DNA of 64,000 bases from Amphirosellinia nigrospora (Eukaryota; Ascomycota; Sordariomycetes; Xylariales; Xylariaceae). The position numbers were made by a program, and so were the translations under genes. A model generated the notes under the pieces. That model was not told the DNA's origin, did not search any database, and worked only from the letters and a program-made list of their open reading frames with translations. This document shows positions 35,441 to 47,633 of the stretch, one piece after another; within the stretch, counting starts at the first letter, position 1, and every line of letters starts with the position of its first letter. Location: NCBI GenBank assembly GCA_004123355.1, contig SCHM01000001.1, forward strand, positions 8,318,193 through 8,382,192. Direction: 5' to 3'.

Positions 35441-36757
35441 TCACAACTTCCCGTGCAGGAGGAGACGAGCCAACCACACCGGAATCTTATCTGCGATTGC
35501 CTGAGCAATAACAATGTCTGCAATTGCCTGCGTCCCTCCTTGCTTAGGATGAAAGGGCCTTTGAAACCACGTTGGGCCTGGCCCAGTGCTTCCACCTGAA
35601 CCGTCCGTCACCACACTCCCTGCATCTCAACGCCAATCGGCGTGCCATCAGGATAATTCGATAGGGTGGTGCCATCTGGAAGCGATCCCCATCTAGCCAC
35701 GCGTCCATCAGGGCCGGTCAGCGGGAGATCGTCAGCGGCGTGTTGAAGTTCCAGAGCCAGACGTCGGCGTTAACCACTGATCTTTGTAGTTATGGTTTTC
35801 TCGCAGAATCGATGGCCGTTGAATGCGGTGAGATGTCAAGGAACTTACGCGTGAGTCGCCCGCGTCGTTCGCGACACGCGCGAGGATCTGATTCACGCGC
35901 TCCACGCCGTCGTTCAGGTCCGTCCGCAACCGGTTCGAGACCTTTGGCGCGTTACCCACCAGTGGCACCGTTGCTAGTGCGCCGAACGAGATATCGTCGC
36001 AATAGTTGGCGCCAAGATTGAAGAAGTGTGCGTACCCCAAGATGTATAGCCGAAAGTCCTTATATTCTTAACGGCGGGGCTGTTCAGCAGGTCCACCACG
36101 GTGTTGATCTCATCTTGGTATAGGCCGCCGTCGCCAGCCTTGTTGTATGAATTACGGTCCGCTAGCTGCTTCGCGCACTGGCCTGAGGGTCCGGGTATTC
36201 GGCGCCATAGTCACCCCAGGGCTGGAAAATACAGTCGGATACCACGGCACCAAAGCCACAGTTGTTACCACCAGCATGATAAGTGATCATCTGGGGGTTC
36301 CCTACTAGGCTCATCTGAGGGGATTGTCGCCTTGAGAGGAGGCTACAATATTAGAGAGAATTGCCCCTGAGCCTTCGCCGCTAGGAAGTTAGTATATGCA
36401 TTGCCTTAGAAAATGGGTTTACTAGCATAGGAGATGAGAGACTATTTTAGAAGGACTTAATGGGAAGAATGTAGTGAGATTGGCATACAAGCAGCGAAGT
36501 TGAATGTCTGAAGACCTGTGGTCCATGTTGTGTTTCGTTCCATAATAGGACCATAGGAGTCTTTCCAACGATGACAACCGTTTTTATCATCATCATAATC
36601 CGTGTGCTGCTCGTGCTGTATGACACACCAGCTGCCCATGAATCTCCTACAGAGGCCCACACGAAGCTGTCGTCTCGTTCGTTCAAACGAATACCCAACG
36701 GGCTACCGAGAACAGTACGCAACACAGAGAAAATGAGACACTTAGTAAGAAGGGCAT
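35441..36757 (-). CDS. Secreted SGNH/GDSL-type hydrolase (multiple frame breaks)
   Basis: An ATG at 36757 opens a signal-peptide-like start (PFLLSVSFSLCCVLFSVA). The catalytic serine block I is ASVGDSWAAGVSY (about 36650-36620). NGCHRWKDSYGP and the GGNNCGFGAVVSDC block (about 36272) follow, then YILGYAHFFN and DYDDD-type acidic segments. The catalytic-histidine block is WFQRPFHPKQGGTQ (about 35555). The order matches fungal SGNH lipase/esterase proteins. A probable intron separates the Ser and GGNN blocks, but its borders are not settled. At least six one-base losses in short homopolymers break the frame across the gene. The C-terminal end at TGA 35441 follows one frame only and is uncertain. 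Function (extracellular esterase or lipase) is by family. Confidence 0.6.
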
Positions 36758-38066
36758 TTTGAATATACGGCCTGTTCTGAAAATGTCATCTAGACTGTCT
36801 AGACTATGTGGAATTCGAAAAGCAGGCACGAAATGCTTATATATCCTCATTCTCATGGGCAGTGTCATTTTAATTCATTGCTGTACACACCGTGCTACGC
36901 CGCATGCTTCATCCTACATCTTAGCCTTCATCTTTATGGCACTGCCGCCCCGGGCTATTCGGCCTCGCACCAACATTAGTCTAAATTGGAAGGGGAAAGG
37001 CAGGCATCGCTTATATTGTCCATGATACCTTAGATATGTATCTAAGAATTCCTAAAACAGTGGCATATAGTACTATTTTCGAGATAAATAGTACAGTTGC
37101 AGAGTACGATATTTATTTACTTTGTGTGTTTGTGTGGTCGTTGTCGTATTGGGCGCGTTTCGGTCGTCGTTGTGTCTCAGCCTCACAATCGGATATTGCG
37201 TCAATGGTAACATAGCTGAAACAGAGTGATGGATGTCGTCAGCTCCGGTACTGCCATAACACATGTAGCCCACAGTGAAAAGGGAATAGGACTATTGACG
37301 GCGAGACAGTTGGAAGGGACGGTACTTGATGGTCTGAATGACTTGTCTGCTGACCTCCAAGAGAAGAAGAAACTACTGACTCTAAGCCCTTGCAATGATG
37401 AAACCAAATAGGATTTTTTGAAGTGACCACCACCCAAGCTACCGGCCATGTTAGTGGCGAGAGGCATAGCCTTGAACTTGAATTTCGGTCGGAAAATTGG
37501 GGCCAGGCAAAATCCTCTAGCCCCTTAAAGAGTTCCTATTTTAAGTGTATGTGAATGATCACTGCTTCATCCAGATTGGAAACATTAATTCCACATATCA
37601 AATAAATTACGTGAGTTGTATTCCCAATGCTTGGTACAATTCACCCATCATTAAGAATTAATAAAAAGGTTTAATTCTCATTAACCAAATAAAACCTAAC
37701 ACTTTTCTTTTCCTATTACCTTCCAAACTCCGAATCTGTAAGTGTACTCGACCATAACATATGGTATCCGTAGCGTCCTAGCATATGCACAAAAGGGCCG
37801 GACCCCTATTGCTATTTTGATATAAGGTCACTGGTGGGAAAGTAATGTTTTGTTGGTAAGAGGCTGAAACAGCTTGGGGGTGACACAATGTGACCACCCT
37901 TCAAGCCAACGCCCCGCAATCCTTGCAAATTTCTTGTCATTGGCCGCTTTTTCTCTTTCCACGTCATCCGAGCTGCCGACTTGATGTTAGCTTTTAGGCA
38001 GCAAGGGTCTCTTTTCATTGAGGTGAACATAACAGTATCCTTTCCTTCTACCTAAATCTCTTCCAG
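36758..38066. other. Divergent intergenic region
   Basis: Separates the start of the SGNH hydrolase (minus) from the start of the Hsp70-like gene (plus), so it holds both promoters. An open frame at 37226-37411 (GTAITHVAHSEKGIGLLTAR) and its opposite-strand overlap look weakly coding, but nothing is recognised. Confidence 0.45.
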
Positions 38067-39324
38067 ATGCCGACGGACCGGCCGACTTAAACGCTTCGTC
38101 GTCGGATCAGGCTCTCACGCCTGCTATTCCTCAGTCTACATCAACTCAATCAAAGATGAGGCTCCAAAAAGCCGCTCGCTGCCTTGGGCCATATTTATCT
38201 TCGCCTTCATGGCATGGTCCTACTGATGGCTTTACCAAATAAACAACATCACCTCTCAATCACTCATAGCTTCGGCATCGGGTTTGACCTAAGCCCCTCA
38301 TATGCGTACGTTTTGCCAATCGTACTGGGTAGCGCAACTAACCAGATCTCAGCACTGTCGCCGTCTCATACCCAAATGGTCTATTCAACCGATTGCCAGA
38401 ATCGAGGGTGATGAAGCGTACCGGGAGATGATGCTCCGATTATCTCTCCCTTCTTCGCAACACTTGCAGTATGCACACCTACTATTATTTCCTTTCTATT
38501 CTTGTAATCACTTGTCTAATCCTAAAATTAGCAAACCTTACCAAAACTTAAGTGATTCGATTGGTGACATCCCCGCCAGACATGGCGGGACACCCGAAAG
38601 AAAATGGGTCTCCCTTCCTCGGCAGACGTAAGCACTCTCAGCAATATGATCTACGCCCTAAGAGAGCGGGCAACATGTTATGTCGGCGAGCCCGTCTCGG
38701 CGGCGGCTATATCTATCCCACATCTCACCGCTCTATATGGCGACGACCTTCGTGATGCCTTTGAGTATCTATCTCTATTCTATCTTGAATTCTTCCCCTC
38801 TCTAATTTTCGCCCCATACCCGTGAGTATCGCGTCGTACGCAGGCAATGGCTTGGGCCTCTGCGAAGATTATAGAGACGACGCGGCTTGCGCAGAAGAAG
38901 AGTTGAATATTCCGTCTCAATTCGTATTGACTGTTGGGTACACGCATACCAGTTTGACTACGAGCCAAGCGCACGTTTCGAGCGCCTATTATATTGAAGA
39001 AACACCAACTTTGGAGAACCTTCGCTTGGGATATGATGCGAGACATGAGGAGTCTTACTGGGAGGCGGTGCGGCGTATGCTTCAATCTCCTGTCGTAGAT
39101 AGCCCTGTCTCAAGGAATATCTCGAAGGTTCTATTGTTTGGTGATGCGACTGAGGCGTCGAGGTTCAGGGAGTTTTGGGTGGAGTGATAGATGATGTACT
39201 TGGTGGCCAGGTGCAAGTTGTTGATCAACAACCCGAATTTGGTGCAGCGAAAGGGGTCGCGGAGCTGGCAAAGAGGGCCATATTCAGGCAAGGATACATT
39301 CAAGACGTATCGTCTGAATTGTAG
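38067..39324 (+). CDS. Membrane-anchored Hsp70/actin-like ATPase-domain protein (multiple frame breaks)
   Basis: ATG at 38067. A disordered Ser/Thr-rich head is followed by a hydrophobic anchor (LPWAIFIFAFMAWSY). Then comes a phosphate-1-like segment (IGFDLSPSYA) and VSYPNGLFNR/IEGDEAYREMM. An intron probably lies near 38470-38570. Later segments read LSNMIYALRERATCYVGEPV, AISIPHLTALYGDD, YAGNGLGLCEDYRDD, LTVGYTHTSLTTSQAHV and VLLFGDATEASRF. The protein ends GAAKGVAELAKRAIF, recalling the terminal AAxGAA block of Hsp70-like ATPases, and stops at TAG 39322-39324. At least five single-base losses break the frame. The catalytic-lobe motifs are weak, so ATPase activity is not assured. Its promoter is shared with the SGNH gene. 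Confidence 0.5.
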
Positions 39325-39419
39325 TACTGGTTTGCTCTCCAATTAATATGTTCTTTCGAGAAGAAGAAAGCCCTTAGAACTTAATAAGGACTAAATATTA
39401 ATAGCTGCGATCTCTGGCT

Positions 39420-39805
39420 CATTGCTTGTGGGAACTACAGCACCCTCTGTTGACGGTTGCGCTTGCTGTATATTGTCTAAAAGTACTGGAATGGTCTTCA
39501 AATGGTCCACAGTCGTGTATGTCCGATAGATTATTTGTCGTCTTTTTGAAGGGAAGGTGCAATGCTCGGTGTAAAAAGCACCACCATGTTCTAAGACCGG
39601 TTACGGGCGCCAATGTATGAACCGAATAATGAAGTTGATATTTCTAGTCCTGGGTAACTGCGAACAGGATTTATCGTGTTAATAGGCGGACTCAAGAATT
39701 TTCCAATGTTCTTGTCTTACATATATAGGCATATATAAGCGAAGTGGACTGGTGGACTGTCTAGAAGGATCATAAGTAGTGTTTTTAGATGATCCAGTAG
39801 TCACA
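39420..39805 (-). mobile_element. LTR-retrotransposon fossil (one LTR plus short internal stub)
   Basis: On the minus strand a TG...CA-bounded segment of about 192 bp (39805-39614) contains a TATA-rich core. It is followed directly by TTGGCGCCCGTAAC, which looks like a primer-binding site next to a 5' LTR. About 190 bp of internal sequence remains (39613-39420) and then stops. No second LTR and no protein domains are visible; the family is undetermined. It looks old and heavily truncated. Confidence 0.4.
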
Positions 39806-40601
39806 TTCTATCTGCAAGGTACATAATAGGATGTTGAAGTGCCCTCATAGATACACCAGGGATCTCTCGGACTATTATTTAGCCGTGGCTGGTTACCTGG
39901 CCCCTCTCATCGTTGCTATGAGTTTGAATAAGTGCAAAGCCCTCGTGAATACGAATGCTATTTGGAGCTTTTACACAAGAAGCATTATGTTGACTCATTG
40001 GGCAATATTTAGATCAGCTCTTGAAATAATCTTTGAAGGAGTTCCGTGTCTCAGAGGACATGAAATACAACGAGTTCAAAATGGATGATGCCGTAGGATC
40101 TATGAAGGTATAAGCCCGGCTGCTTGATTCGTTCTAGATCGCATGGCGCACTCATAATACTCGATTTTCGAAGAGAATAGCAGTGTTTTATTATTTCGGC
40201 AATCCGTGTCTAGTCTAGGCTCGTCGGTTGATATAAACGACCGATAAAGGTTAGCTATTACTTTTTCCATGTACAAACCAGTTTTCTCGTGAGACTCGAG
40301 ACTCCATGAATGGTGGTAGAGGTGTAGTAAGATGACCATGATCCCACTTTCCCTGTATGATTCAGATCTATCCAGGGCAAACATAGTTTTTCGTGAGCGG
40401 ACTTTGAACCGAACAGGCATCCGTTGTATGCCTCTGCCGCGCTTTCCACGGCCACGCCCTAAAAAATGGGTTTCGTTGTCTACCTGACTCTTGCGACCCA
40501 ACGCCGATATAAAAACCTGCTCAATCAAAACGCCGCGCGATGCATCGTATTTCGTCGGCTCGTTCCATTAGCCATGCGTAGAATTGCGTGAAAATTGAAG
40601 C
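39806..40601. other. Intergenic region
   Basis: Open frames at 39831-40088 (plus) and 40100-40528 (minus, 142 codons) have no recognised motif. The minus one contains GRGRGKRGRG and otherwise mixed composition; it lies just downstream of rpb10 and may be chance or UTR. Confidence 0.4.
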
Positions 40602-41042
40602 CTAGTCGTCCTTTCCTAATTGTAGCTTCTTCTCGTTTCGTCCATCCGGCGTGTACCTTGAGCCCTAGTCAGTACCCTCCTCTTCCAACCATATGTGTCG
40701 GTTGCGCGTGGGAATCGCGTTGGAGATGTAGGTCGGAGAGACTCACTTTAGTAGCTTCTCGATGAGATCGACATGGGTCATGACCATGCGACGACAGCAG
40801 TATCTCTTGAGCCCGAGCTGGTCCATCGCGTCACTGCCAAATAGCGTAAGCTCCAGGTTCAAGTCCAAACGTGTCGGGGGTAGCAAACCCATCGGTGACG
40901 CCCTCGTCTATCAGCTTCAAGTAGCGCTCCCAAAGATCTCCGGTAACCTGCGCCACTGGGTTAGTTATCGCGTGTCGCGCGCATTGCTAAGGGTCGGCAA
41001 TCCTACCTTCCCGCAGGAGAAGCAGCGAATCGGGATAATCAT
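40602..41042 (-). CDS. rpb10: RNA polymerases I, II and III subunit RPABC5 (Rpb10)
   Basis: Four exons: 41042-41007, 40947-40889, 40833-40747 and 40656-40602, giving 78 residues with no frame break. Rpb10 is a small zinc-binding subunit shared by all three nuclear RNA polymerases. The start [12 protein letters not shown] carries the first zinc-ligand pair (CxxC), and the second is RYCCRRM. Other family landmarks are [23 protein letters not shown] and [12 protein letters not shown]. Introns are 59, 55 and 90 nt with GTAGGA, GTTTGC and GTGAGT donors. The C-terminal tail ([16 protein letters not shown]) is slightly longer than in yeast. Confidence 0.96.
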
Positions 41043-41490
41043 GTTGCTTGGCGGTGCTTTGCGAGTGGGAGATGTTGCAAGGTATGTAGCGGGCGAAGAG
41101 CCGTGATGATGCGTAAGCGTAGAGCAGGTTGGACAGGTCGGACTGGATTCGGCAAGAACAATGAAGGAGATGCAATAGCAAGCCGGCCTTTGAAGCTTTT
41201 CTTGCGATTGATTCAAGACAAGATTAAGATTTTAGTGCCCACATGCAAGCTAGGTACGGCGCGCGCTAACTAAGGTGGATACCTACGCGCTGCATAAAAG
41301 GTGGGTCAGGTACTTTAAAAAAAGATCTTATCAGTTCCTTATCACAGATGCTCCGCAGAAAACATTCCCGCCCGTCAGGTTGGAGGGAGCTGTGAACTTT
41401 TCTGCGTGCATGGATTAAGCCCGCCGTCCATTGAAGGAGCTCGAGGATAGGTTTCTTGCCGTCGCAACGCCGAACATTGCAAATTGCATC
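41043..41490. promoter_or_regulatory. Shared divergent promoter of rpb10 and nan1
   Basis: The 448 bases between the two start codons contain no gene. rpb10 leaves to the left and nan1 to the right, so both promoters must lie here. GCGCGC-rich and TAAGGTGG words are visible around 41262-41275, but I cannot name a factor. Confidence 0.55.
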
Positions 41491-44400
41491 ATGGCGCCCG
41501 AGACAACAGCCGAGGTTAGTTATATAGCCTCAAAAGTGCTCTACATACACTCGACGAATTCTAACAATCGACGACGAATAGGCCATCGCCCTCAAACGGA
41601 AGAGACGCCTCGGTGAGCAAGGATACCGCAAACGAAGGAGGCATGAGGGCACTACCACGAAACCTGCCGTTGAACACAGACAATCACTTGATCCTGAAGT
41701 AGCCCTGGAAGTCAATAGCTCCGAGATCGCCTTAGACTCGGACCACGAAGAGGGAATGAAGTTAGACATAGTCAAACCCGATGACCAGGTTGGAAGGCAA
41801 GAAAAGCACAAGCATCGATCGAAAACTCGAAAGAGCGGGGCTTTAAAGGGCAGCGGCTGCACATGGAAGGTTTCAAAGCCTATAGGACGAATGCTCGATA
41901 TCGACCCTATCTTAACCGAAGACGAGAAGTAGGAAGCACAGTCCACAGAAGTCAATTCAGATCGTCCAAGTTGCTAACATTTCACGTAGACATTTGATCC
42001 TTGCTTATAATACATCCCTCCAAGTATATTCAGCTCCTGAATCCCTCCTTCTACGCAAGATACAACTTTCATTGCCACGGGTTGATGGTCGAAGAGATCA
42101 GATTGCCGCTGTCTGTCCCTCAGCAACGTCGTCAAATCTTCTCTGGGTTGCATCGTACGGGGGGTCTATATGGCTTATTGACTGGACGACGGCACTGGAT
42201 CCGAAGCACATATGACTCTAGATTGTGACCGACTACATGATATGTTTGTCGACACGGTCAAGATTGGTAAAGGCGCTAGGGACGTCCTATACATCTCGGC
42301 AAGAAAGGAGCAAACTTGGGATATAATTGCGTACGACGTTCTGGATTTCGAAAGAGTTGGATCTAAAACCGTCTTTTCGTATACGTCGGCGATGGAAAAC
42401 CTTAGGGTTTCCCATCTTGGACACACATTCGCCGCCTACACCGAACGGAATATCGTTATTGGTTATCGGACGCACGATGCCATCTCCAGCTTCGAAGATC
42501 TCACATATGAGGTCGTAACTCTGGATGCCAGCGATGAGATCACATGCCTCGATTTACAAGTAACCAGCCGTGTCCATCTCAATCGCAAATCTCAACGCGA
42601 AGCGAGTGACGCACCAATCATAGATGTAGTCATAGGTTGCGCTAGGGGAGCTGTCTTCATCTACAGCGACGTCTTACCCCAGATTCGTCTATTACATACC
42701 CAGAAGGCGCGCCATCACGCCCTTCAGGCTCGCAAGTATCATTGGCATCGCAAAGCTGTTCACGCAGTGAAGTGGTCTCGAGATGGTAAGAGAAAGGCAC
42801 CACGAATCATGACTATTCGTACTAAAAAACTAGGAAACTACATTATATCGGGCGGTTCCGAATCAACCATGGTACTTTGGCAGCTTGATACGCAGAAGAT
42901 GGATTTCTTACCCCATCTCTCTGCAACTATTGAAAACATTGTTGTTTCAAAACGCGGTTCTGCGTATGCTCTGCATTTAGATGATAACTCTGCAATTGTG
43001 CTTTCGACCGCTGAAATGAAACCTATCACATATGTTTCTGGGATCCAAGCATTGTTGACGCCGCGACCGATCTCCAAGGATGACAGTGTCAAGCGGATCG
43101 GGCAATACACTCCAGATCGCTTAACGAACATACCAGCCGCCATGTCCCCTTCTAATCCATCGCAGATGCTGCTTTGCGTCGGCAATGGGCAACAGCTTAG
43201 TTATTCTGGGAGTGGTCCGTCAATGCCGTTGATGCAAGCTTTGGATATCACGACGATGCAAAGCGTCTCCAGACAAGCTCTAACAAGAACTAATACCACG
43301 GGTGTGAACGTTACTTCTAGAGGGCATCCAATTACTGAACCACGAGTAACCAGCCTGAAATACTCATGTGATGGCCACTGGCTTGTTACGACGGACGAGT
43401 GGCAGCCGCCCTCGCGTGATACCAATTCCCTCGACGGCTCGTCTACAGAGAGAAGAGAATGTTATTTGAAATTTTGGTCTGTCTCTGCTGAAAACCAAGG
43501 TCTGGAATTGATGACTCGCATTGACGCACCGCACCATTCCGGCCAAGTTGAGTCTGTGTTCGATTTGGCTGCCGATCCTAAATCGGACCGTTTTGCGACT
43601 ATTGGTGGAGATGGATTCGCTCGTTTGTGGCAGCCAACAATCAGACAAAGAGACGGAATACTTATCAAGGGCAAAAAGGGACGCGAGCTGTATAGCTGGA
43701 GCTGCTCACAAGCCATTTCTCTCTACGGAAATGAAACTACAGGCGATCTGGATGCCTCCAATGCATCCTCCCAGGGTTCTGGCGCTGTGGCATTTTCCGA
43801 GGATGGTTCTGTCCTGGTGTGCGCAGCCGTTCACGAACAAGGGACGATTGTTCAAGTTATCGATACAGAGAGCGGTAGGATCCGAAACTCTCTGAACGGC
43901 CTCATCAAGGGTAATGTTCAGGGTATCTCCATCCTTTCGGCAAACCTTGTCGTGTTGTCAGATGCACTTATGGTATATGATCTGGTTCTTGACGAGCTAC
44001 GATATGGAGTGCAGTTGAGGAAAGCGAAGGGATCTGACGATGAAGATGCGCATGGGCCAGGTGGTTCAGTGATGACTCATCTGGCAACCGATTTCCATAA
44101 TGGTCGTTTTGCTGTGGCTGTTTCGAGAGGCAAGATGGGATCAAACAAAGTCCGCTCAGAACTTGCAATTTTCACACCTGAGCAATCCGAGCCGGAGCTA
44201 GTACAGAGTTTCCCAAGCCCCATTACATCCTTGGTGTCCTTCATTAGCTCTAGCGGCTTCCTGGTTTTAGACTCGGCGGCACAACTTTGGTCTATCGCCG
44301 AAAGCATGGACGTAAAATCTCTCGCATTTGCTCAGCCGCTAGCTGATCTCCAACTCGATCAAGAAGCAGAAGCAGAAGCAGAGATACCACCAGCGTTGCT

Positions 44401-44617
44401 TCTTGAAGGAGACGATGAGCAAGCCAGCGAGGATGAGATGGATGTTGACATGACGGATGCAACCAATGACGATGCGATCTATCCCGCAGTTGTTGCGCCA
44501 CAAAGACTCGCAGAGTTATTTGACACTGCTCCCTCCTTCGCTATGCCACCTATTGAAGACATCTTCTATCAAGTTACTAAAATGTTTTCTGCTAAAACGG
44601 CTGTCCCGGCCTCATGA
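41491..44617 (+). CDS. nan1: U3 snoRNP / SSU-processome WD40 protein NAN1 (UTP17, WDR75-like)
   Basis: Three exons: 41491-41514, 41582-41928 and 41990-44617, about 999 residues. The protein is a t-UTP subcomplex scaffold needed for pre-rRNA transcription and early 18S processing. The start MAPETTAEAIALKRKRRLGE is basic. After a charged head come KVSKPIGRMLDIDPILTEDE and HLILAYNTSLQVYSAPESLL, the first beta-propeller blades. WD-type strands recur (for example YIISGGSESTMVLWQLDT and RFATIGGDGFARLWQ). The C-terminal tail is acidic (EDEMDVDMTD), followed by a helical end. One frame break lies near 42190: the frame reads WTTALDPKHI-stop, whereas one extra G gives WTTGTGSEAHMTLDCDRLHD. As both flanks are highly conserved, this looks like a consensus error. 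Confidence 0.88.
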
Positions 44618-45877
44618 TGTGCTTTACAACTATATAGCTCTTAATCAACTTACCGCAACACAATTCAGACCCAGCTCTGGCTCGTGTCTTGGCGAGATAA
44701 GTCGACGCATGACAGAACAGTCTATTTCTCGATGATGTCTGGTTCAGACAGCCTCGCATTGTACACTATTACCAACACACATTTGAGAGTACCTCCTCGC
44801 AACGATGGCCAGAGCCATCAAAGTCGAAGGTGGGGCTGACTCAGTTGGATTACTTGTGCAGCAAATTTGCAAATGCATGTTAAAACGAGTAGCAACTCGT
44901 ATTAAATACTACAACTTCGGGATAGGCTATAATTCGATAAAATGAGTCTAGGAACAAGCATCCAGCCCACCGATTTTAGCGGAGATTCCTCAAGCGTTCC
45001 AAGGTGTAACAAGCCACACTTGGTAACGGTCAGGGGATCGTTTCATTATTATGGTGGTGAATTTAGTATACTTCTCATCAACATGGTTACTTCATAGCAG
45101 AAGTCGACGCAGCGTTCAATTTCTGGATAGCTTATCACTTGTCTCATAGCTATGTGCGAGAGTACTCTCAATACCCCAAGAGAATAAATGGCATTGATGA
45201 TGCGATTGATAACACATACTTCAACCACATCATCCACTTTTCCTACGGAATACTGCGGGATACTGCGGAGTGCAATATAAGACTGACAGGACAACAACAA
45301 CGACAGCAAAGGTTGACTCGCAATTTAATACCTGCTTATATACTAGATATGTGTAGTTCATGCATCTCTGAAAATTCGTATCAGTACTACCAATAGGCGT
45401 TCAACAGCCCATCCGGATATAACTTCCATGATGTAAAGAAAGAGAGGGACCCGGGGTTCACCGGGGCGGGGTACTAGTGGCCGAGGAGCGGCATTGCGAC
45501 ATCAGCTGTCCGCTTCACCTCACCCATCTCCCGAACGTTATCGAAGATAAAGAGCATATAATTAGGTTATGAATTTAGGCATTGATTTAGTCCCTTTTCA
45601 AAAATCATCAACTTCTCAGAAGATTAATTTCATTCTCAAGCCCGCTTTTATGAAGATATGCCAGTCCTTGCAGACTAATATCGTCATCGCCAAGTAGGTG
45701 CTTATAGATAGATACATCGTACCACATTTGACAGCATTTACATCGCCTCTGCACAAAAAGGCTCCTTACTGAAGAGAAGAAGTTCTCGGTCTTTAAACCT
45801 TTGCCGAATCTCACCACGCGCTAGTGGTTTTTGCTGCATTACATAACTTAGCTGTCAAGCGATCGAGCAACGCAGCC
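44618..45877. other. Intergenic region
   Basis: 1.26 kb without a supportable gene. It is AT-rich around 44880-44960 and 45530-45620. It holds the nan1 3' UTR and the promoter of the following oxygenase. Confidence 0.55.
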
Positions 45878-47372
45878 ATGTCCTTCACATCAGTCCCGAT
45901 CTTAGACCTGGCGCAATCGCGCGACTCGGCCACGAAGCCGCAATTCCTAGCTGAGCTGCGGCACGCGCTCATGGAGGTTGGGTTTCTATACCTCAAGAAC
46001 GTTGGAATCCCTGATGATTTGTGGCACGAGGTCATCCGTGAAGGGCGGGGTTCTTTGATATCCCGCGAGAAGAGAAGTACGTCGTCTGTTCTAGTCAACG
46101 TACGATAGATTGAGACCAACGAGATGCTACATCTACGTCTGTTCATCGCACGTTTAATTGAAAACGGAGACACATAACAACCCGAAGATCGGTCAGACTA
46201 ACAAGAGAATCCAGATTAAAGATCGAAATGAAGAACGCGCCATCATTCCTAGGATACTCGCAGCTATCCGCGGAGATCACAGCAGGCGCCATCGACCACC
46301 GCGAGCAGATCGACCTGTCAACTGAACATCCGGTACCGGGGCCGGACGCACCTATCTGGGACAACCTACTCGCGCCGAATCAATGGCCTTCGGAGTCAGT
46401 GCTCCCCAACTTCCGGCGGGTGTATGCGGACTATATATCGCGGATGGGCGCCATCTCCATCCAGTTCACATCGCTCATCGCGGAGGCTATCGACCTCCCG
46501 CGGACGCATTCAACAGGTACTTTGACACGGATCAGCAGCATAAACTTAAAATCGTCAAGTACCCCGACGTGTCGGAGCTGGGGCTTGGCAGTGGCGTGCA
46601 GGGGCAGGGCGTCGGCCCGCACAAGGACAGCATGCGTGAGTGATTGATCGATTCTCCGCGTCATTTCTTTCCCAGTTTTCAATTCAGAGCATAAGCCCTC
46701 TTCTAGTGCGCCAAACACGGGATCTAGAGGGTTTTTCAATCTCCTCGTAAAATCACACGCAAGATGACGATGACTAACTCTGGGCGTTCTAGTTACAAGT
46801 TACTTGCTACAGGCCAGCGACCACAGGGGCCTACAGGTCCAGAACATGAGGGGCGAGTGGATCGACTGTCCGCCGATCGATGGCACGCTCGTCGTCGCTA
46901 TCGGGCAGGGCTTAGAGGCCCTCACGCATGGAGTGTGTTGCTCGACGACGCACCGCGTGTTATCCCCAAGGCGGGCGCGGGAGCGCGGTTCTCGATCCCC
47001 TTCTTCCAGGGGGTGCGGGGTAGCTCGACGTTCGAGGAGCTCGAGACGGTCGGCGTCGGTGAAGTCCCCGATGCCATCAAGGATCAGCGACGCAAGGTCT
47101 TGGAGGCGAATGGCGGCCGGCTGGATGATGTCGAGTTCACGTTCCGGAGTGGTGGCGTTGCCAAGACGTTGGGTGAGGCGACGCTGCGGAATCGCGTCAA
47201 GTCCCACCCCGACGTCGGAGAGAGGTGGTATCCAGACATCCTGCGGAGTATCCGCGAGCAGCAGGCCAGGGAGGCGCAGGGAAAGGCCCAGAAGGCAGCA
47301 GAGCAGGCTAGCAGTGTCCGGAGTAGTGAGGCAGTCGATCTAGGCAGACAAGCTGCTGTCAAGGCACATTGA
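45878..47372 (+). CDS. 2-oxoglutarate/Fe(II)-dependent oxygenase (isopenicillin-N-synthase-like)
   Basis: Exons 45878-46076, 46215-46635 and 46793-47372 give about 400 residues after allowing three one-base losses (46047-46050, about 46502, 46964-46967). The N-terminal DIOX_N part is VPILDLAQSRD, then LMEVGFLYLKNVGIPDDLW. The double-stranded beta-helix core supplies the metal ligands HKD (about aa 203-205) and the distal His of STTHRVLSP (about aa 260). RFSIPFF provides the 2-oxoglutarate-binding RxS. The QASDHRGLQVQ segment is the usual link. Fungal members act in secondary metabolism or plant-compound degradation; the substrate here cannot be told. No biosynthetic partners are adjacent. All three shifts restore a conserved residue when one base is added. 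Confidence 0.82.
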
Positions 47373-47633
47373 GAAAGCAAACAGGCAATCAAGCAGTCAA
47401 TCATTCAAACAAGACTCCCTAGACTGAGAATTATCAGTCCAGGGGAGGGAAAAGAATAGCAAGTGGCTTGTCATGTTATTCGTAGCTCCGTCAAATAGTA
47501 GTAGTAGTAACCCACCCATACGCCTCAAATACCTTGATTTGCGCTGAAACACCTGTAAATGCGCCCATCGCTCCCCCGTTGTCTGCAGTATCTGCTTTCA
47601 TCCATCTGTCTCCTCGCTATGTGGCAGACTCTT

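Noticed and set aside
42838-43185. Minus-strand 115-codon open frame in nan1
   Set aside because: Antisense to a well-conserved WD40 coding region; no independent signal.
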